NCBI RefSeq assembly: GCF_044457565.1
Contig: NZ_JBITGZ010000011.1
Coordinates: forward strand, 124,001-188,000
Source: Kitasatospora sp044457565
Lineage (GTDB): Bacteria; Actinomycetota; Actinomycetes; Streptomycetales; Streptomycetaceae
Direction: 5' to 3'
DNA: 64,000 nt
Shown: in pieces, positions 61,101-64,000 of the stretch
Numbering within the stretch: position 1 is the stretch's first letter
Layout of the letters: every line of letters starts with the position of its first letter
Translations under genes and position numbers: made by a program
The notes under the pieces: generated by a model
Databases searched by the model: none
What the model saw: the letters and a program-made list of their open reading frames with translations, nothing else
Told to the model about the DNA's origin: nothing

Positions 61101-61359
61101 TGAGGCGTCCGGCCGGGCCGCCGGCCACGGGGGCGGTCCAGACCTCGGGGGTGAGCGCCAGCCAGCTGGTCCAGGCGAGGGTGGTGCCGTCGGGGGAGAA
61201 GCGGGGGTGGCTGACCCGGGTGCGGTCGCAGCTGACCCGCCAGGCGCGGCCGGTGGTGCCGTCGGCGGCGAGCGGGGCGAGCCAGACGTCGTCCTCGGCG
61301 GTGAAGGTCAGCAGGTCGCCGTGCAGGTGGGGGTATCGGAGGTAGCCGGGGGCCGTCAC
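58141..61359 (-). CDS. Tricorn protease homologue (S41 peptidase)
   Basis: A 1072-residue tricorn-type protease, which trims peptides released by the proteasome to shorter ones. WD-like beta-propellers cover roughly the first 650 residues (LAWTSWLALTPEVW, IAFLSDHEGIANLYSCDPDG). The C1 helical bundle, a PDZ domain (VQAGDELLAVAGRP) and the S41 domain follow. The nucleophile Ser lies in DEATSSDGDVII and the oxyanion region in SRTWGGVVGM. Length is that of the known hexameric enzyme. No signal peptide, so it is cytoplasmic. Start GTG 61359, with GAGAG close upstream. A perfect hairpin follows the gene. Confidence 0.94.
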   Translation of the reverse strand: MTAPGYLRYPHLHGDLLTFTAEDDVWLAPLAADGTTGRAWRVSCDRTRVSHPRFSPDGTTLAWTSWLALTPEVWTAPVAGGPAGRLTHWGSQDTRVRGWLPDGEVLAVTSYHEPFAHYTWAHAVPPDGATARRLPWGPVGDAQMSPEHTALLTGTAPHEPAAWKRYRGGATGRLWVDGERILTDHPGHLASPMTIGDRIAFLSDHEGIANLYSCDPDGSDLRRHTDHATYYARWAATDGTRIVYQHAGDLWLLDGLDAPAPRRLDLPLGGARAGRRPYQVNAASHVKDLACDLTGRTGVITVRGSQYWLTHRDGPARALADTPGVRTRLPVVLGSSGEAAWITDAEGLDAVEIAPLPGHEEHPAREPRRIAAGRIGRVLELSAAPDGHTLAVAASDGRLLLVTTGDGEVRTVASSGYGPVGSAVFSPDSRWVAWSEPVAGRSLRRIRLTRTDAAAPVTDVTDGRFEDEQPVFTRDGRYLVFLSWRGFDPVHDVHTGDLSFPLGCRPYLVPLAADTPSPFAAPAEGRAPGAVRDRGEAPGDGTVTVEPQGISGRLVPFPVIASKYSATDSVRGGLVWLRWPISGALGQTFANPDDTSGRPSLEYFDLARGTRTTLVDKLDGYAVSGDGGSVAVYSTGTLRIVPVATPSAALSVDLRRITHTVHPAEEWRQAYHEAARIVRDQFWDTDMCGLDWPALTAQYAPLLERIASPDDFADLLRELLGELGTSHAYVTPARRAEGPTPVQQPLGLLGANVRRTPEGRWLVDRVLPGESSDPRARAPLAAHGVQAGDELLAVAGRPPDPLRGPAPLLAGTGGTTVELTLRTGGPDGPLRRITVTPLTDERPIRYQDWVTKRRQLVREFSDGRCGYLHIPDLGGSGWAQFNRDLRRELDKPALVLDVRGNAGGNVSELVLEKLARRVLAWDFSRGRQPVRYPRDAPRGPVVALADEATSSDGDVIITAIKLTGLGPVIGSRTWGGVVGMTGRHQLGDGTQISVPKNASWFTGGLGWSVENHGVEPDVHVLRAPHDWARGRHPELATAVQLALELLEDAPAAIPPPLDTPRPDLRRPPLPPR

Positions 61360-61460
61360 CTCTCAATCGTTCGACGGGCGCTGAGGCCCCGCAACCGGTG
61401 GCCCGGCGGGCCGTCCGGGGGCGTGCGGGGTCATTGACAGGGCGCCCGCGGATCCACTTC

Positions 61461-61476
61461 AGTGGTCTAGTCCAAA
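61461..61476. promoter_or_regulatory. dre-like DasR operator before the chitinase gene
   Basis: AGTGGTCTAGTCCAAA matches the DasR-responsive element (consensus built on TGGTCTAGACCA) with the left half perfect and one change in the right half. It lies 98 bases before the chitinase ATG. DasR is the GntR-family repressor of chitin and N-acetylglucosamine genes in streptomycetes. Confidence 0.8.
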
Positions 61477-61574
61477 TGGGTGACTCGGCGGCCGAACCCC
61501 CACCGGCCAAGGCCCAGGCTCCGCCATGCCCATGGACGTCCCCCACGATCCGCGCCCGGCAGGAGTAACCCCGC

Positions 61575-63302
61575 ATGCGCAGAACACCATCGGCGGCGGC
61601 ATCAGCCACCGACCCCGGCCGCCGTCCGGCCCGTCGTACCCGCCGCACGTCCCTCCGGCCGGTCGCGGCCGGTACCGCCCTGGCCGTCGCGGCCGCCGGC
61701 GCCGGCCTGCTGGTCGGCCTGGCGCCGTCCGCCTCGGCCGGCGAGCTCCTCGCCAACGGCGGCTTCGAGAGCGGCGCCCTCGCTCCCTGGAGCTGCACCG
61801 GCGGCACCGGCAGCGTCGTCCCCGGCCAGGCCCGCACCGGCGGCTACGCCCTCGCCGGGGCCGCCTCGGCGAGCGACAGCGCGAAGTGCTCGCAGACGGT
61901 GACCGTCGCGCCCGGCACGACGTACACGCTCAGCGCCCACGTCAAGGGCTCCTACGTCTACCTGGGCGTGGACGGCGGTGCCAGCACCTGGACGCCCGGC
62001 ACCGGCGGGGCGTACCAGAAGCTCACGCTCAGCTTCACCACCGCCGCCGGCCAGACCAGCGCGACGGTCTACACCCACGGCTGGTACGGGCAGGGCACCT
62101 ACTACGCCGACGACGTCTCGCTGGACGGCCCGGGCGCACCGAGCCCCTCCGCCTCACCGACGGCGACGATGACCTCGTCCCCGACCGCGACGGCGTCCCC
62201 GACCGCGACCGCGTCCCCCACGGTGACGTCCTCGCCCACGGCGACCGCGTCCCCCACGGCGACGGCCACCAGCACCCCGCCGCCCGCCGGCCCGCACGCG
62301 CTGGTCGGCTACCTGCACGCCAGCTTCGCCAACGGCGCCGGCTACACCCGCGTCGCGGACGTCCCCGACTCCTGGGACTTCATCGACCTCTCCTTCGGCG
62401 AGCCCACCTCCGTCACCTCCGGGGACATCCGCTTCAACCGCTGCCCGGCCACCGAGTGCCCGGGTGTGGAGTCCGACGCCGACTTCAAGGCCGCGATCGC
62501 CGCCAAGCGGGCCAGGGGCAAGAAGGTGCTGATCTCGATCGGCGGCCAGAACGGCCAGGTCCAGCTCACCACCACCGCCGCCCGGGACGCCTTCGTCTCC
62601 TCGGTCTCCGCGATCATCGACCGCTGGGGCCTGGACGGCCTGGACATCGACTTCGAGGGCCACTCGCTGTCGCTGAACACCGGCGACACCGACCTCAGGA
62701 ACCCGACCACCCCGGTGGTGGTCAACCTGATCTCCGCCCTGAAGACCCTCAAGGCCAGGTACGGCGCCGGCTTCGTGCTCACCATGGCCCCGGAGACCTT
62801 CTTCGTCCAGCTCGGCTACCAGTACTACGGCTCCGGTCCCTGGGGCGGCCAGGACCCGCGGGCCGGCGCCTACCTGCCGGTGATCCACGCGCTGCGCGGC
62901 GACCTCACCCTGCTGCACGTCCAGGACTACAACTCCGGCTCCATCATGGGCCTGGACAACCAGTACCACGCGATGGGCGGCGCCGACTTCCACGTCGCGA
63001 TGACCGACATGCTGCTCAAGGGGTTCCCGGTCGCGGGCAACACCGCCGACGTCTTCCCGCCGCTGGCCGCCTCCCAGGTCGCCATCGGCATGCCGGCCAC
63101 CGTCAACGCGGGCAACGGCTATGTCGCCCCCGCCGAGGTGAACAAGGCGCTGGACTGCCTGACCCGGCTCGCCAACTGCGGCGACTACGTCCCGCGGGCC
63201 GGCGCCCAGCCCGGCCTGCGCGGCCTGATGACCTGGTCGATCAACTGGGACCGATACGGCGGACGCGAGTTCTCGAAGAACTTCGACGCCTACTTCGGCT
63301 GA
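61575..63302 (+). CDS. Secreted GH18 chitinase with carbohydrate-binding module
   Basis: A 575-residue exported chitinase. An Arg-rich leader with hydrophobic core (about residues 30-55) ends PSASA. A CBM of the 4/9 type follows (LLANGGFESGALAPW to YYADDVSLDG, residues 57-185), then a Pro/Thr/Ser linker made of repeated SPTATA units (188-238). The GH18 domain starts near residue 240 and has DGLDIDFEG with the catalytic Glu361 (DxxDxDxE), SIGGQNG and LMTWSINWD. It hydrolyses chitin with retention through the substrate N-acetyl group. ATG 61575 has AGGAG upstream and a dre site indicates induction by chitin products. Confidence 0.95.
   Translation: MRRTPSAAASATDPGRRPARRTRRTSLRPVAAGTALAVAAAGAGLLVGLAPSASAGELLANGGFESGALAPWSCTGGTGSVVPGQARTGGYALAGAASASDSAKCSQTVTVAPGTTYTLSAHVKGSYVYLGVDGGASTWTPGTGGAYQKLTLSFTTAAGQTSATVYTHGWYGQGTYYADDVSLDGPGAPSPSASPTATMTSSPTATASPTATASPTVTSSPTATASPTATATSTPPPAGPHALVGYLHASFANGAGYTRVADVPDSWDFIDLSFGEPTSVTSGDIRFNRCPATECPGVESDADFKAAIAAKRARGKKVLISIGGQNGQVQLTTTAARDAFVSSVSAIIDRWGLDGLDIDFEGHSLSLNTGDTDLRNPTTPVVVNLISALKTLKARYGAGFVLTMAPETFFVQLGYQYYGSGPWGGQDPRAGAYLPVIHALRGDLTLLHVQDYNSGSIMGLDNQYHAMGGADFHVAMTDMLLKGFPVAGNTADVFPPLAASQVAIGMPATVNAGNGYVAPAEVNKALDCLTRLANCGDYVPRAGAQPGLRGLMTWSINWDRYGGREFSKNFDAYFG
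62150..62270. repeat. Tandem repeats coding the chitinase linker
   Basis: Degenerate units of about 18 bases encode SPTATA-type hexapeptides in the linker between CBM and GH18 domains. Unit number may differ between relatives. Confidence 0.6.
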
Positions 63303-63349
63303 CCGCCCCGTACCGACCCGCCCGTACCGACGCCTCCGTGTCGACGACC

Positions 63350-63369
63350 GGCCGGTCCGCCGACCGGCC
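63350..63369 (+). terminator. Probable terminator after the chitinase gene
   Basis: A perfect 8-bp stem (63350-63357 with 63362-63369) with a CGCC loop, 47 bases after the stop. Confidence 0.55.
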
Positions 63370-63447
63370 GTCAAACCGGCTGCACCGGAGGCGGACCGGC
63401 CCGCCCGCCCGCAGCCGTACAGGGGTGCGGACCGCACATCGCGGCCC

Positions 63448-63487
63448 GGTGGGTGTGGGCCGCCCACATGGGTGGCCCACACCCACC
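63448..63487. promoter_or_regulatory. Long hairpin 58 bp before the lipase start
   Basis: A perfect 14-bp stem (63448-63461 with 63474-63487), whose loop can pair further (CCC with GGG). It is either a second terminator for the chitinase transcript or a control element in the lipase leader. Confidence 0.5.
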
Positions 63488-63544
63488 CCGCCTACCGTGG
63501 CGGGCGGGCCGCTCGGGCCCGAGGGGCATGGGAGGTGGCGGACG

Positions 63545-64000
63545 GTGCGGACACGAGGCGGCTGGATCCTGGCGGTGGTGCTGGCGCTGGTGAGCGTGTT
63601 CGCCGGGGCGCTGCCCGCCTCGGCCGCGCCACCGGCCTATCTGAAGCTGGAGGCGACGTACGGCGGCGCGGCCGCCGGCAACGGCTGGGAGCAGGTCGAA
63701 CGCTACCTGGACACCACGTCCGGGTTCCGGCAGGAGCAGTACCCGCCGGACGGCCGGGGCGACCAGGACGGCCGGCGGCTGACCTACTTCGGCGGGGTGA
63801 AGCAGCCGTACTCCGGCCGCTTCCTGCTCTACTCCGCGCCCGGCTGGAACACCGGCGCCCGCCAGGTACCGGTACTGCTGGTGCACGGCGCCAACGACAA
63901 CCCGGACCGGGCCTGGGCCAACCCGGGCGAGTCCGGCGGCTACGGCTGCGGCGCGCTCTCCTGCCCCGGCACCGGGCTGATGCAGTACCTGAGCGCCCGC
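63545..64000 (+). CDS. Secreted lipase/esterase, 5' part only
   Basis: The gene runs off the right edge, and 152 codons are visible. GTG 63545 lies 8 bases after GGAGGT. A Sec signal peptide of about 29 residues (ILAVVLALVSVFAGAL, ending ASAA) leads into a domain with VPVLLVHGANDNPDRAW, the oxyanion strand-turn of alpha/beta hydrolases. Two Cys (YGCGALSCPG) may form a disulfide. It resembles actinomycete extracellular triacylglycerol lipases or esterases, but the nucleophile lies beyond the window, so the class is an inference. Confidence 0.7.
   Translation, partial: MRTRGGWILAVVLALVSVFAGALPASAAPPAYLKLEATYGGAAAGNGWEQVERYLDTTSGFRQEQYPPDGRGDQDGRRLTYFGGVKQPYSGRFLLYSAPGWNTGARQVPVLLVHGANDNPDRAWANPGESGGYGCGALSCPGTGLMQYLSAR

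Noticed and set aside
62150..62270. Repeat tract that might be taken for a CRISPR array
   Set aside because: The units are contiguous, degenerate and in frame in a chitinase linker; there are no spacers. The same holds for the other short repeats in the window.

Overview
The window is a very GC-rich actinomycete chromosome segment; reading frames have almost exclusively G or C in third position. The gene set points to Streptomycetaceae (Streptomyces or Kitasatospora): cslA-glxA-GH6 cellulose-like glycan genes, snapalysin with a divergent LysR regulator, a DasR-type operator before a chitinase, tricorn protease, LtrA proteins, a DUF5753/DUF397 regulator, and a LAQTG sorting signal of the class E sortase type. 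No phage, insertion sequence, CRISPR array or rRNA was found. The only RNA genes are two identical tRNA-Lys(CTT).

Layout. 1-5156: partial peroxiredoxin Bcp, DUF3618 protein, GroES-like protein, winged-helix protein, and a class A penicillin-binding protein (PBP) that converges on it with a shared CTAG stop. 5409-10787: three-gene ABC-2 exporter operon, DUF445 protein, adenosine-deaminase-family enzyme (possibly the menaquinone-pathway aminodeoxyfutalosine deaminase). 10895-13889: second YidC with DUF6412 partner, Phd/PIN toxin-antitoxin pair, Gfo/Idh/MocA oxidoreductase. 13943-30914: a region rich in surface-glycan genes: LAQTG-anchored AA10 LPMO, HAD-IIA phosphatase, LtrA, Ung, GH6 lipoprotein, GlxA radical-copper oxidase, CslA glycosyltransferase, alpha/beta hydrolase, NodB-like lipoprotein, DedA protein, LLM flavoprotein and a PAS-GGDEF-EAL c-di-GMP enzyme. 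31240-36914: OsmC, chorismate mutase, signal peptidase I, EamA transporter, second class A PBP. 37069-39028: two copies of a 132-bp repeat, each a tRNA-Lys plus its terminator, bracketing a hydrolase and a GOLPH3-type protein. 39179-45363: peptide/oligosaccharide ABC importer with divergent binding protein. 45797-49091: second LtrA, LysR regulator and snapalysin. 49245-54476: small accessory genes including a DUF6313 protein, a serine hydrolase, a Cys/His membrane protein and a fused HTH-DUF5753-DUF397 regulator. 54641-64000: Tat-exported phospholipase C, PH-domain protein, tricorn protease, GH18 chitinase with a dre operator, and the start of a secreted lipase.

How genes work together. CslA (polymerase), GlxA (oxidase), the GH6 hydrolase and probably the LPMO act on the hyphal-tip glycan known from this group. 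The NodB-like protein and the c-di-GMP enzyme nearby are candidates for modification and control. Chitinase, LPMO, snapalysin, phospholipase and lipase form a secreted degradative set. The two class A PBPs, second YidC and signal peptidase serve envelope building and export.

Most interesting for follow-up: the one-chain HTH-DUF5753-DUF397 regulator (two genes in the families known), the NodB-like protein lacking one metal ligand beside cslA, the LAQTG-anchored LPMO, the twin tRNA bracket, a hairpin-rich 616-bp spacer at 27182-27797, two probable leaderless genes, and a reading-frame switch at the start of the DUF6313 gene.
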